A stretch of 64,000 bases of DNA from [Clostridium] colinum (GCF_940677205.1 NZ_OW712331.1:496001-560000), one strand, 5' to 3'; positions 18,518-28,560 are shown, numbered from the stretch's first letter. The notes: a model not told the origin generated them from the sequence alone. Translations and numbers: made by a program.

Positions 18518-19000
18518 ATGTTTTCATTTTTTAAGAAAAACAAAAATAAAGATTTAAAAGCATTTTTAAGTGGTAAAGTTGTACCTATTACAGAAGTAGA
18601 AGATGAAGCATTTGCTAGTAAAAGTATGGGAGATGGTATAGGTATTATACCAACAGATAATAAAGTTGTAGCTCCGGCAGATGGTGAAATAGCTTTAGTT
18701 ATGAAAGATTCTAAACATGCTTGTGCTTTAAAACTTGATAATGGTATGGAAATGATTCTTCATATAGGTATAGACACTGTAAATATGAAAGGCGATGGCT
18801 TTGAATGTTTAGTAGAAATAGGTGATAAAGTAAAAGCAGGTCAAACTCTTATTACTTTTGATCCAGAAAAAATTAAGCAAGCAGGGTATAGCACAACAAG
18901 TATGTTGGTTGTAACAGGCGAGGGTAATGCAAAAAATATAAATTTTAAAACAGGATTTGATGCAAAAGTTGGAGAAGATATTGTTGCAACTTTTGAATAG
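18518..19000 (+). CDS. PTS glucose-type EIIA protein
   Basis: 160-residue free-standing EIIA-Glc domain (crr type): VVAPADGEI, then the phosphorylated His in MILHIGIDTVNMKGDGF. It accepts phosphate from HPr. No EIIC permease gene is next to it or elsewhere in the window, although an orphan double EIIB protein lies at 36488-37027. ATG after TGTGGAGGTATAAGT. Confidence 0.93.
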   Translation: MFSFFKKNKNKDLKAFLSGKVVPITEVEDEAFASKSMGDGIGIIPTDNKVVAPADGEIALVMKDSKHACALKLDNGMEMILHIGIDTVNMKGDGFECLVEIGDKVKAGQTLITFDPEKIKQAGYSTTSMLVVTGEGNAKNINFKTGFDAKVGEDIVATFE

Positions 19001-19064
19001 AATATTAAATATATATGTTCTTTCTCAATAGTTATAATAACCCAAAATCAATAAAATAAGTATA

Positions 19065-19097
19065 AAAAGGTATGATATAAAAATCATACCTTTTTTA
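19065..19097 (+). terminator. Terminator of the pts operon
   Basis: 12-bp stem AAAAGGTATGAT / ATCATACCTTTT, loop ATAAAA, T-run. Confidence 0.9.
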
Positions 19098-19338
19098 AAA
19101 TTAAGTATTTATAATAAATATTGGGATAAAACAAATAATATTTAAGATTATAGATAATAAGTAGTTAAAGATATTTTTTATTTTTCAAAAAATAACTTTT
19201 AACTAAAAAATATAAATATTTAACTGATAAACAAAAAAATTTAAGTTAATAATATGATTAACATTAGTATTTATTATATTAAATATACATTAAAAAAAAG
19301 CATCTTTTTTAATATTTTACAAAGAAAATATTAAAGGT

Positions 19339-19572
19339 ATGATAAATTTATTTAAAAATTGGATACATTATGCTACTTCTTATATTATACTAAAATTTAA
19401 CCATTATTCCAAAACTTTTTCTAATTTCTATAATGAAATAATTAATTATTTTCATTTTTCTTACACGAATAGTTTTACTGAAGGTTATAATAATAAAATT
19501 AAGATTTTAAAATGTAATGCTTATTTTAATTTTAATTATTTTATAAACTATATAGTACATATGTTTAATTAA
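19339..19572 (+). pseudogene. ISL3-family transposase, C-terminal fragment
   Basis: 77 codons. LKFNHYSKTFSNFYNEIINY followed by NSFTEGYNNKIKILK corresponds to the highly conserved end of DDE_Tnp_ISL3 transposases (typically ...PYTNGFTEGCNNKIKVLKR...). The rest of the roughly 400-residue protein is missing and there is no ribosome site. An expressed product is unlikely. Confidence 0.8.
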
Positions 19573-19626
19573 ATTTAATATAAAAATATATTATTTTTAT
19601 ACTATATATTTTTATATTTATTCTCA

Positions 19627-20150
19627 TAGGATATTTGAGATAAACCACCAGTATAGCTTAGTGATAGGTAAAAATTTTTATAGAAAGGTAAAAACTTCTA
19701 TGAAAAAATAAAGTCTGTCTAGCAGCCAAAAATAAAATTATAGGAGGTTTTATCATGAAATATATAAATACTTTATTATATTTAAATGAAGATGTAAATA
19801 TTATGTAGTATTTACACCAAAATATAGAGGAGAAGAAATATATTGGAAGATAAAAACAAATATAGATAAAATATTAATAATGATATATCAAAATAAAATA
19901 GTTAAAATAATAAAATATTAAAGCTTGTAAATACTATATACAAATATTAGTATAAATAATACCAATATTTGAACATATTACAATTTATAAGATGTTTAAA
20001 GAGTAATAATATTTGAAATAATACAAATTTGAAGTATAAATATGTGGTGTAGAGAATATTATGGAGATAATGTAGAAATAAATCAAAATGATATAAAAGA
20101 ATATATTGATACATTTATGAGTAGATGTATATATTTTTTGATTTTTATAC
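19627..20150 (+). mobile_element. IS200-family remnant (copy 2)
   Basis: Begins with the IS200 left-end sequence AAACCACCAGTATAGCTTAG, keeps the TATAGGAGGTTTTATCATG translation start at 19740-19757, and then shows a shattered transposase frame (KYINTLLYLNED..., stops from 19806, CCAAAATATAGAGGAGAAG matching APKYRR of TnpA). The right end is not recognisable. Confidence 0.8.
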
Positions 20151-20356
20151 TAATAAAAAGAAATATTAATTATTTTTTATTTGTTTAAATAGATAAAAAA
20201 ATATATTTATTATAAATTACATATATTTAAAGTAAACTATTATTATGTTTTATACATATTTATTACAGTATGAGCAATAGTAAAGAAGAATTTTAAACTA
20301 ATCATAAATAATTATAAAAATTTAAATGTTTAATAATTATTGTAAAGTAAAAAAGT

Positions 20357-20393
20357 TTTCCCCTAATATTAAATTTAATAATATTAGGGGAAA
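20357..20393 (-). terminator. rnj operon terminator
   Basis: 14-bp stem TTTCCCCTAATATT / AATATTAGGGGAAA with 9-nt loop; on the minus strand it is followed by AACTTTTTT. Confidence 0.85.
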
Positions 20394-20405
20394 TGTATTT
20401 ATTTA

Positions 20406-22079
20406 TTATATTTCCATAATAATAGGTAAAATCATAGGATTTCGTTTTGTTTTTTGCCATAAAAACTCTCTTAAAGTTTCTTTTATTAAAGTTTTAATAT
20501 AAGCCCATTCAACAATTTTATTGCCTTCACAATCTAAAAGGGCATCTCTAACAACACTTTTAGCATCAGATATTAAATTTTCAGATTCTCTAACATAAAC
20601 GAAACCACGAGATATAATATCTGGACCAGATAATAAACTACCATTTTCTCTATCCATAGATACAACAACTATCATAAGACCATCTTGTGAAAGGTGTTTT
20701 CTATCTCTTAAAACTATATTACCAACATCACCAACACCTAGTCCATCAACCAATACTTGACCAGATGGAACAGACCCTACTATTTTACCACTATCACGAC
20801 CAACTTCTAACACTTCGCCAGTTTCTAAAACAAATACATTTTTTCTATCCATACCAAGCTCAACAGCAAGTTTAGCATGTGTTCTAAGATGTTTATATTC
20901 TCCGTGTATTGGCATAAAATATTTAGGTTTAATAAGTGCGTGTAAAACTTTTATTTCTTCTTGTCTAGCGTGACCAGAAACGTGTACATCTTTTAAACCT
21001 TCGTATATAACATCAGCACCTTTTTTAAGTAGCTCATTTATAACGCGATAAACATTTTTTTCATTGCCAGGGATAGGGGAGGCACTAATAATAACTTTAT
21101 CTCGTGGTTTTATTTCTACTTGTTTATGGTCGTTTTGAGATATTCTTGAAAGGGCAGACATTGTTTCACCTTGGCTACCAGTCATAATTATAACAAGTTT
21201 ATCATCTGTATAATTTTTTATACTACTAGCATCTATAAATATTTTTTTAGGAGCATCTAAATAACCAAGGTCACAAGCTGTTTTTACAACATTGTTCATA
21301 CTACGGCCAATGATAGCAACTTTTCGTTTATATTTAATAGCACAGTTTATAACTTGTTGTATACGGTGTATGTTGGAAGAAAATGTTGCAACCATAATTC
21401 TTTGGTCTAAAGATTCGGCAAATATTTCTTCAAATATAACACCAACACTACGTTCACTCATTGTAAAGCCCTTTAGCTCAACGTTTGTACTTTCACACAT
21501 AAAAAGTAAAACACCTTTTTTTCCAATTTGAGCAAAGCGTTGAAGGTCTATAGATTCACCTTGTATAGGTGTGTAATCTATCTTAAAATCTCCAGAATGC
21601 ACAACAACACCAGCAGGCGTTGTAATAGCTAATGCACAAGAATCGGCGATACTATGAGTTGTACTAATAAATTCTACTTTAAAGCTATTGCCAAGCTTAA
21701 TAGTATCTCCAGCAGATACACATACTCTATTTACTTTTTTTAATATATTATGTTCTTTTAATTTATTTTCTACTAATCCTATTGTAAGTTTAGTACCATA
21801 TATAGGTACATTAAGTTCTTTTAAAAAATAAGGTAATGCCCCTATGTGGTCTTCGTGTCCGTGGGTTAAAACAACACCTTTTACTTTTTCTCTATTTTTT
21901 ATAAGGTAAGAAAAATCAGGTATAACAAGGTCTATACCAAGCATATCATCTTCTGGGAAAGATACGCCACAATCTACAACAATTATTTCATCATTAATTT
22001 CAAAAGCTGTTATATTTTTACCTATCTCTTGAAGACCACCAAGAGGGATAACTTTTAATTTTGCATTTCTTACAGCCAA
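20406..22079 (-). CDS. rnj: Ribonuclease J
   Basis: 557 residues. Metallo-beta-lactamase/beta-CASP RNase for mRNA turnover and rRNA maturation, with 5'-3' exo- and endonuclease activity. Zinc motif LTHGHEDHIG with His73, His75, Asp77, His78; beta-CASP signatures STTHSIADSCAL and MTGSQGE; C-terminal HVSGHARQEE. Last gene of the ireB-ruvX-DUF1292-rnj series. I cannot say whether it is the J1 or J2 type. ATG after TGGAGGTGTAAATTTGGC. Confidence 0.95.
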   Translation of the reverse strand: MAVRNAKLKVIPLGGLQEIGKNITAFEINDEIIVVDCGVSFPEDDMLGIDLVIPDFSYLIKNREKVKGVVLTHGHEDHIGALPYFLKELNVPIYGTKLTIGLVENKLKEHNILKKVNRVCVSAGDTIKLGNSFKVEFISTTHSIADSCALAITTPAGVVVHSGDFKIDYTPIQGESIDLQRFAQIGKKGVLLFMCESTNVELKGFTMSERSVGVIFEEIFAESLDQRIMVATFSSNIHRIQQVINCAIKYKRKVAIIGRSMNNVVKTACDLGYLDAPKKIFIDASSIKNYTDDKLVIIMTGSQGETMSALSRISQNDHKQVEIKPRDKVIISASPIPGNEKNVYRVINELLKKGADVIYEGLKDVHVSGHARQEEIKVLHALIKPKYFMPIHGEYKHLRTHAKLAVELGMDRKNVFVLETGEVLEVGRDSGKIVGSVPSGQVLVDGLGVGDVGNIVLRDRKHLSQDGLMIVVVSMDRENGSLLSGPDIISRGFVYVRESENLISDAKSVVRDALLDCEGNKIVEWAYIKTLIKETLREFLWQKTKRNPMILPIIMEI

Positions 22080-22138
22080 ATTTACACCTCCATTATTTAT
22101 ATAAGTTTTGTAAGTAAGTTCTAAAATATATAATTTTA

Positions 22139-22447
22139 TTAAAATTCCATTTCATAATCAGTTTCATTTTCTTGAAGAAGAATTAAAACTCTATTATATT
22201 CATTATTATCTTCAACAGGAGCATATATAGCCTCTTCATCATCTTCGCCTATTTGTTTTAAAATAAATGCTTCTGCTTCATCTTTATCAAAATCATCACA
22301 AGAAACAACAAGTAAATATTGTGTATTGTTATCCAAAACACCATCTATTACAAAACAATCTATCACTTCATTATTTTCAGAAACAATAGATACAACATCA
22401 TAAGTATCTTCCATATCATCTAAAATATTATCAAATTCTTCTTGCAT
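22139..22447 (-). CDS. DUF1292 family acidic protein
   Basis: 102 residues, strongly acidic (many Asp/Glu, DDMEDTYDVVSIVSENNEV), ending ETDYEMEF. Size, composition and position between ruvX and rnj are those of DUF1292 (YrzB-like) proteins in Firmicutes. Function unknown. RBS AAAGAAGGGATAAAT. Confidence 0.85.
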   Translation of the reverse strand: MQEEFDNILDDMEDTYDVVSIVSENNEVIDCFVIDGVLDNNTQYLLVVSCDDFDKDEAEAFILKQIGEDDEEAIYAPVEDNNEYNRVLILLQENETDYEMEF

Positions 22448-22474
22448 ATTTATCCCTTCTTTTTATAAATAAAA

Positions 22475-22900
22475 TTATTTACTATTACAATCTAAATAAC
22501 CTTGTAATATGAATACAGCGGCCATTTTATCAATAACATTTTTTCTTTTTTTACGGCTTAAATCGGCCTCTAAAAGACTTCTTTCAGCACCAACAGTGCT
22601 AAGCCTTTCATCCCAAAGTATAACTTCAATATTATTAAAAGTCTTTTCTAGCTTTTTTTTAAATGCTTCAGTTTTTTCACCGCGTTCACCAACAGTATTG
22701 TTCATATTTTTAGGATAGCCTAAAACTATTTTTTCAACATTATATTCTTTAATAATTTGTCCGATTCTTTCAATACTTTTGTTAATAGCTTCTTCTTTAT
22801 CACGGCGTATAATTTCAATACCTTGAGCAGTCCAACCAAAAGGGTCGCTTATAGCAACGCCAATAGTTTTTTGTCCAAAATCTAATCCTAATATTCTCAA
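22475..22900 (-). CDS. ruvX: YqgF/RuvX family Holliday-junction resolvase
   Basis: 141 residues, RNase H-like fold: first strand [19 protein letters not shown] with the catalytic Asp, second motif [16 protein letters not shown], third LWDERLST. Implicated in Holliday-junction resolution and pre-16S rRNA processing. Fifteen bp downstream of ireB. Confidence 0.93.
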   Translation of the reverse strand: MRILGLDFGQKTIGVAISDPFGWTAQGIEIIRRDKEEAINKSIERIGQIIKEYNVEKIVLGYPKNMNNTVGERGEKTEAFKKKLEKTFNNIEVILWDERLSTVGAERSLLEADLSRKKRKNVIDKMAAVFILQGYLDCNSK

Positions 22901-22914
22901 TTTTATTCTCCTAG

Positions 22915-23178
22915 CTATAAACTATTTAAGTAGCTTTTAACAATTTCTTCTAAAAGCTCATTTCGTTCTATTTTAGTGATAATACTTCTAGCACCTTTAT
23001 GACTAGTTATATAGGTAGGGTCACCAGATAAAATATAACCTACTATTTGATTAACAGGGTTATATCCTTTTTCTAGCATTGCGTTTTTTACATCTGTAAC
23101 CATAAAATCTACTTTAGACTTTTCGTTTTGTTGGTAAGCATCAAATTTTTGAGTTAATGATAAATCTTTTTCTACCAT
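22915..23178 (-). CDS. ireB: IreB-family regulatory phosphoprotein (UPF0297)
   Basis: 87 residues. The family pattern of a disordered N-terminus ([13 protein letters not shown]) and the segment [25 protein letters not shown]-like (here [20 protein letters not shown]) is unmistakable. In enterococci IreB is phosphorylated by the PASTA kinase IreK and affects cell-wall stress responses. First gene of the ruvX-rnj cluster, with its own promoter. Confidence 0.93.
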   Translation of the reverse strand: MVEKDLSLTQKFDAYQQNEKSKVDFMVTDVKNAMLEKGYNPVNQIVGYILSGDPTYITSHKGARSIITKIERNELLEEIVKSYLNSL

Positions 23179-23230
23179 AAAATCACCTCCATAAAATAAA
23201 TATAAACTCCGAACATTACTTACTGTAATA

Positions 23231-23259
23231 ATAATAATACAAATTAAATATTATTGCAA
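23231..23259 (-). promoter_or_regulatory. ireB cluster promoter
   Basis: Minus strand TTGCAA (23254-23259), 17-bp spacer, TATTAT (23231-23236), about 50 bp before the ireB start. Confidence 0.5.
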
Positions 23260-23302
23260 TTACTTTTTAAAAAATAATTGTAAAATTTTTTTATAAATTA
23301 AA

Positions 23303-23328
23303 AAAGGTTATATAATTATATAACCTTT
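23303..23328 (-). terminator. Terminator after mtaB
   Basis: AAAGGTTATAT-AATT-ATATAACCTTT, followed on the minus strand by TTT. Confidence 0.8.
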
Positions 23329-23347
23329 AGTATCTTTATATTTATTA

Positions 23348-24658
23348 TTAACAAATAATACCGAACATATTCTCTTCTTTAATTATATCTGTAAGTTTAA
23401 CATTTAATATTTTATTTGTTATATCAGTATCACTTTTTACAGAAACTGTTATATAATTTGTAGTATGGCCTTCATATACACCTTTTTCTTTTTCTCTTTC
23501 AAATAAAACAGGCATAGTTTTATCAATCATACTTTGTAAAAATTCTATATTTATAGAATTTGATAATTCAATCATTTTTTTATTACGTTTATTTTTTATA
23601 TCATTAGGTATTTGATTATCAAAAAGTGCAGCTTTAGTACCTTTTTTAGGTGAATATGGAAAGGCGTGTATTTTAGTTATTTTTATTTTTTTAGCAAAAT
23701 TATAGCTATCTATAAAGTCTTCTTCTGTTTCACCAGGAAACCCAACAATTATATCCGTAGTAATAGCAACATTAGGAAAGGTTTTTCTAAGTTTTATAAT
23801 AGCTTCTTCATATTGTTCTTTTGTATATTGTCTTTTCATACGTTGTAAAGTTTTGTTACAACCACTTTGTAAAGACAAATGATAATGATCACAAACTTTA
23901 GGGAGTTTTTTCATTTCTTCTATAAATTCATCTGTTACAACAAGAGGCTCTATTGAGCTAAAACGTATACGCTCTATACCATCTACATTATGTACTTTTT
24001 TAATTATATCTATAAGATTAGTATTTTTTAAATCCATACCATAAGATAAAATATGTATTCCAGTTAAAACAATTTCTTTAAACCCATTTTTAGCAAGATT
24101 TTTAACTTCATTTATAACGTCTTCTGGTTTTCTACTTCTAACAGGTCCACGTGCAAAAGGTATTATACAGTATGTACAGAAACGGTTGCAACCTTCTTGA
24201 ATTTTTAAATAAGCTCTTGTTCTATCTTTAAGCTCAGATATAGATAAAGGTTCAAATATACGCTCTTTCATAATATCAGATACAGTGTTTAAAACATCTG
24301 TTTTATGTTCTTCTTGATATTTTTTAACAGTTTCTACTATTTCCAATCTATTTTTTGTACCAATAACGATATTTATTCCTTCTATTTTTGAAACTTCATC
24401 TGGAGCTACTTGAGAATAACAACCAGTAGCTACTATAATACTGTCTGGGTTTAATGTTTTTGCTCTTCTAATCATTTGTCTAGACTTTTTATCCCCTAAA
24501 TTTGTAACAGTACAAGTATTTATAACATATATATCGGCAAAGTCATCAAAATCTACAAGAGTGTATCCTTCTTTTTCAAAAAGCTCTATCATAGCTTCGG
24601 TATCATATAAATTAACTTTACAACCTAAAGTTGTAAAAGCGATTTTTCCTAAATTCAT
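23348..24658 (-). CDS. mtaB: tRNA t6A37 methylthiotransferase MtaB
   Basis: 436 residues. N-terminal UPF0004 domain starting AFTTLGCKVNLYDTEA with conserved Cys (CKVN, NTCTVT, ATGCYSQ), radical SAM motif CNRFCTYC, C-terminal TRAM-like region. It converts t6A to ms2t6A in tRNAs reading ANN codons. Length and GCKVN opening favour MtaB over MiaB or RimO. Fourteen bp downstream of the response-regulator gene and probably in one transcript with it. Confidence 0.93.
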   Translation of the reverse strand: MNLGKIAFTTLGCKVNLYDTEAMIELFEKEGYTLVDFDDFADIYVINTCTVTNLGDKKSRQMIRRAKTLNPDSIIVATGCYSQVAPDEVSKIEGINIVIGTKNRLEIVETVKKYQEEHKTDVLNTVSDIMKERIFEPLSISELKDRTRAYLKIQEGCNRFCTYCIIPFARGPVRSRKPEDVINEVKNLAKNGFKEIVLTGIHILSYGMDLKNTNLIDIIKKVHNVDGIERIRFSSIEPLVVTDEFIEEMKKLPKVCDHYHLSLQSGCNKTLQRMKRQYTKEQYEEAIIKLRKTFPNVAITTDIIVGFPGETEEDFIDSYNFAKKIKITKIHAFPYSPKKGTKAALFDNQIPNDIKNKRNKKMIELSNSINIEFLQSMIDKTMPVLFEREKEKGVYEGHTTNYITVSVKSDTDITNKILNVKLTDIIKEENMFGIIC

Positions 24659-24672
24659 AAAATATCCTCTTT

Positions 24673-26286
24673 CTAATTGTAATGTGAATTATTTTTTAAG
24701 TCTCTGTTTATATATCTAAAATCTCCTGCTAATATTCCTTCTAACCTTTTAAACGTTTGTCTAAATACATTTACATCATCATAGCCTATTTTAAGTGCTA
24801 TCAAATCATCAGTTAAATTAGTTGTTGAAATTAACTCTTTAGCTTTATTTATTCTAATTTGTGCTACATATTCTTCTATATGTTTTCCAGTTCTTTCTTC
24901 AAATATTTTTTTGAAATATTTAACGTTATAATTAAATTGTCTACTTAAAATTTTATAGTTTATATTTTTAAAATAATTTTGATTTATATATTGAATAGTT
25001 TTTTCGAAAGTTTCATCTTCTATTTTTTTTCTAAAATCATTTATGTAATCACAAAATATTTTTAAGTTAACTTTTAAAAAATCATAAGCTTCATCAATAG
25101 TTTTTAATGAAAGAACTTTAGATGTATCAAAAAATGTATTTATTGGCTTTATTTTAAGTCCTTGTTCAAAAGCATTCCTATTTATAGATATAAGAATAGA
25201 CATAATAACTTGAGGTAATATACTTTCAAATTTATCTTTATAAACATTTATTTGCTCAAATATTTGGCTAAGTAGTGTTAAACAATACTCATATTCCCCA
25301 ATAATAGCAGTATAGACTAAAAGTTGTTCTCTTTTGTAAGGGTAGCTTGCAGTAAAAGTGTTTTCTGGTTCAACATATTCTATACATATAACAGAGTTAT
25401 ATCCAATTATACAACGATATCTAAGCGCAGCTATTGCTTCTAAAAAAGATGTATGTATTTTATCTGGTTCATCATATGTTCTACCTATACCACAAGAAAC
25501 ACATATATCTGTTTCTTCTTTGATTTTTTGTTTTATATTAGTCATTTCATCTAAAATATATTCAAGCTCAGTTTCTCCACCTAATATAACAACAATTTCA
25601 TTAAAGAGGTTTATAAAAGCTTTTGCATTATTTACACTAGATTGTATTATTTTTAAAAGCTTAAAACTTATAAGATGCTTTTCTTTTTGAGATTTATTTA
25701 AAATATATTTTCTAAAATAATCTATTCTAAATATAGCAACTGTATATGGAGGGGTTATATGTATATTAAAATATTCAAAACTTGATTTAATTTCTTCTTT
25801 GTCAAATACACTTTCATTTAATAAAACAGATAAAAATTTATCTTCAAAAAGTTTAAAATTTTGAATATATTCTACAGATAATAACTTTTCTTCTTTTTCA
25901 AAAGTTTCTTTAGCTTTCATATATCCAATATAGACATTTAAACATTTATTTAAATCAACGGGTTTTACAGGTCTTATTGTATAAGATATAGCTCCAATGT
26001 CTAAGGCTTTTTCTAAATAGTCTACATCAGACATAGCCCCATATACGATAAATTTTGTATTTTTATATGTAGAAGAAATTTCACTCATTTTTTTGAAAAA
26101 TTCTACACCTAAAAATCTTATTTCCATAATTATAAGGTCTATAGAGTTACTTTTTATATATTTATAAAAATCTTTTTCGTTTGAAAAAACTTTTTTTATT
26201 TTAAATTGTAAAAAATTTGTATCTATATATGATTTTATACCTCGAGTGTGGTTTTCTTCTAAATCGGCAATTACCACATTAAACAT
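24673..26286 (-). CDS. AraC-type response regulator with degenerate receiver domain
   Basis: 537 residues in YesN-like layout: receiver (1-120), a middle region resembling a degenerate GGDEF/CdaR-type fold (about 150-300), helical linker, AraC-type double HTH (about 430-530, YNVKYFKKIFEERTGKHIEEY and IGYDDVNVFRQTFKRLEG). The receiver lacks normal phosphorylation chemistry: Glu55 replaces the acceptor Asp (DLIIMEIRF), the acidic pair is Asp8-Leu9, and the conserved Lys is Arg in TIRPVKP. No kinase gene is adjacent. Transcribed with mtaB; divergent from the unknown gene at 26420. Confidence 0.85.
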   Translation of the reverse strand: MFNVVIADLEENHTRGIKSYIDTNFLQFKIKKVFSNEKDFYKYIKSNSIDLIIMEIRFLGVEFFKKMSEISSTYKNTKFIVYGAMSDVDYLEKALDIGAISYTIRPVKPVDLNKCLNVYIGYMKAKETFEKEEKLLSVEYIQNFKLFEDKFLSVLLNESVFDKEEIKSSFEYFNIHITPPYTVAIFRIDYFRKYILNKSQKEKHLISFKLLKIIQSSVNNAKAFINLFNEIVVILGGETELEYILDEMTNIKQKIKEETDICVSCGIGRTYDEPDKIHTSFLEAIAALRYRCIIGYNSVICIEYVEPENTFTASYPYKREQLLVYTAIIGEYEYCLTLLSQIFEQINVYKDKFESILPQVIMSILISINRNAFEQGLKIKPINTFFDTSKVLSLKTIDEAYDFLKVNLKIFCDYINDFRKKIEDETFEKTIQYINQNYFKNINYKILSRQFNYNVKYFKKIFEERTGKHIEEYVAQIRINKAKELISTTNLTDDLIALKIGYDDVNVFRQTFKRLEGILAGDFRYINRDLKNNSHYN

Positions 26287-26419
26287 TATTTTTCACGCTC
26301 CTTTAAATCTATTTTAACATATATTAGTAAATTAGTCTATTTTTGATTAAATATTTTTTTAAATATTTTAAAATTGTTTAATTTATGTTATATTATATAT
26401 AGAAATGGAGGAATTTATT

Positions 26420-27808
26420 ATGAACGAAAAAGAATTAAACTCATTAGCTATAACATATGTAAAAGATAAACTTTCTTTAAAAATTTTAAATAATATTTAT
26501 GAAATATGCGAATATTTTGAAGAAGATAGCTATGAAGATATGGATATTAGTATAAAAAAAATAAAAAATAATCTTCCTAATTATTTTTATAATATAAAAA
26601 ACATATTGTCTAAAGATTTTGAAAGTAGAGTTCCTTTCATAGATAATATAAAACAAGATATAAAACAAATTGAAAAAGTTCAAATATCATTAAAAGCAAC
26701 TTTAAATTTTATAGATTTATTAAGCTCGATTATTTCAGATTATTATCAAATAAAAAATGGTGAAATAGATGATAATATTAAATTTAAAGCAGAAATGGTA
26801 TTAGATATAATATATACTTTTTTAGATGAATTAGATTCTGAAAATACGATACAAAAAAATGCAGGTTTATTATTATCATTATTAAGTTGTAATATGATAA
26901 AAATGGATTATAAAGATTATATAACTAAAAGTTTAAATGTTTTATTTGAAAAATCAACAGAAAAATTAGTAGATGAAGAAATAGAAAATTTAAAATTTAA
27001 GTTTGCACCTTTTATGTATATAGAAGATAAAGATTTTTTAATAAATATTTTTAATAAAAAATATGAAAGTATGAAAGAAGATGAACTTTTAGAAATATTA
27101 GAAAATCTTGATAAAATGGCAGAAAAATACAGCAATAAGATAGGGGATATAGGGGCTATATATGGTTGTATTATGGATATATTATCAATATATAATTTTG
27201 CAGTAGACACAGAATATCTTTTTAAAGATGACTTTATATTAAAAGATATGTATTATTATACTTGCGAAATGATAGAAAATAAAGATTTTTCTACTTATGA
27301 AAATATAGCAAATAATATGGAAGTTAAATACGAACAAATTTTAAAAAATGTACTTAAAAATGAAGAAATAATAAAAAATTATATCAAAAAAATAAAATAT
27401 GATAATTATACAGATGCTATAAAAGTATGTTTAGCTTTAGAAGATTATGATGTGTTAAATTTTGAAAAAAATATTATATTTAGTTGTAGTAACAGTACTA
27501 ATAATATTGCAACACAAGAATTTAAAGATAAAAAAATAGAAGAATTTTTATCTTTTATAGATAGTTTAGATATAACTAATATAATGTTAAAAAAATTAAA
27601 GCAAGAGTTTTTTATCTATATACCTTGTCCATTAAATATAAATGCATTAAAAATATATTTTAAAAATGCATTAGAAGGATTAAAAAATGAAACAGGAATT
27701 TTAATTACATATAAATTTAAAACTTTAATAGATTCTGAAATGATTGAAGCACTAGAAGAACTTGAACAACATAATTGTTCTGATGAATGTTGTAATCACA
27801 ATCATTAA
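26420..27808 (+). CDS. Hypothetical protein with Cys/His-rich tail
   Basis: 462 residues, helical, rich in Glu, Asp, Lys and Ile, with no signal peptide or membrane helix. Ends in CSDECCNHNH, a possible metal-binding tail. The ATG at 26420 sits 8 nt after TGGAGG; the frame is open from an upstream ATG (26405), but that start overlaps the ribosome site. It shares a divergent promoter region with the atypical response regulator, which may control it. No family recognised. Confidence 0.65.
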   Translation: MNEKELNSLAITYVKDKLSLKILNNIYEICEYFEEDSYEDMDISIKKIKNNLPNYFYNIKNILSKDFESRVPFIDNIKQDIKQIEKVQISLKATLNFIDLLSSIISDYYQIKNGEIDDNIKFKAEMVLDIIYTFLDELDSENTIQKNAGLLLSLLSCNMIKMDYKDYITKSLNVLFEKSTEKLVDEEIENLKFKFAPFMYIEDKDFLINIFNKKYESMKEDELLEILENLDKMAEKYSNKIGDIGAIYGCIMDILSIYNFAVDTEYLFKDDFILKDMYYYTCEMIENKDFSTYENIANNMEVKYEQILKNVLKNEEIIKNYIKKIKYDNYTDAIKVCLALEDYDVLNFEKNIIFSCSNSTNNIATQEFKDKKIEEFLSFIDSLDITNIMLKKLKQEFFIYIPCPLNINALKIYFKNALEGLKNETGILITYKFKTLIDSEMIEALEELEQHNCSDECCNHNH

Positions 27809-27937
27809 TAAAATTTTATATTATAGATACAATAAATAACTTTTATCATTAAATAAATTTATTTTAAAATAAAAATTAATAATAATAAATAATTTTTATA
27901 AATATAATTAATTTATATATAATTAAAGGAGAATTTT

Positions 27938-28504
27938 ATGTCAAAACAAATTTGGAAACCAGGGACTATTCTTTATCCAGTACCAATTGTAATGGTATCT
28001 TGTGGAGATTATGAAAAAGGGCAAAAAAATATAATAACTGTTGCGTGGACAGGAACTATTAACACAGACCCTGCTATGGCTTATATATCTGTTAGACCAA
28101 GTAGATATTCTTATGATATTATAAAAAACACTGGAGAATTTGTAATAAATCTTACAACTAAAAATTTAGCTTTTGCAACAGATTATTGTGGTGTAAAATC
28201 TGGAAAAGATGTTGATAAATTTAAAGAAATGAATTTAACAGCTAAAAAAGCACATAATTTAAATTGTCCTATTATAGAAGAAAGCCCAATAAATATTGAA
28301 TGTAAAGTAAAAGATATTGTTGAGCTTGGTACACATCATATGTTTATAGCAAATGTAGTATCTACTATGGCAGATGAAAAATATATGGACGAAAATGGAA
28401 AATTCCATTTTGACAAAAGTGAACCAATATGTTATTCTCATGGTGAATACTATGCTTTAGGAGATTATATAGGTAAGTTTGGATATTCTGTAAAGAAAAA
28501 ATAA
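27938..28504 (+). CDS. Flavin reductase family protein
   Basis: 188 residues; flavin reductase-like FMN-binding split-barrel protein. Typical opening WKPGTILYPVPIVMVSCGD and ITVAWTGTINTDPAMAYISV, then GEFVINLTT and CGVKSGKDVDKF. Such proteins bind FMN and act as NAD(P)H:flavin oxidoreductases or as small redox proteins in anaerobes. RBS AAAGGAGAATTTT. Single-gene unit ended by a terminator. Confidence 0.88.
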   Translation: MSKQIWKPGTILYPVPIVMVSCGDYEKGQKNIITVAWTGTINTDPAMAYISVRPSRYSYDIIKNTGEFVINLTTKNLAFATDYCGVKSGKDVDKFKEMNLTAKKAHNLNCPIIEESPINIECKVKDIVELGTHHMFIANVVSTMADEKYMDENGKFHFDKSEPICYSHGEYYALGDYIGKFGYSVKKK

Positions 28505-28520
28505 TACTATATAAATAATA

Positions 28521-28560
28521 AAATAAATACTAATAAATTTAATTTTGTTAGTATTTATTT
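28521..28560 (+). terminator. Terminator of the flavin reductase gene
   Basis: AAATAAATACTAA (28521-28533) pairs with TTAGTATTTATTT (28548-28560); T-rich 3' side. Confidence 0.65.

Larger units (their letters stand above)
19001..20405. other. Decayed region with IS remnants
   Basis: 1.4 kb with no intact gene: the operon terminator at the left, an ISL3 transposase fragment, a second dead IS200 copy and the rnj terminator at the right. The rest shows many stops in every frame. Confidence 0.75.

Noticed and set aside
19339-19572. A 77-residue intact gene
   Set aside because: It matches only the end of ISL3 transposases and lacks a ribosome site; treated as a remnant.
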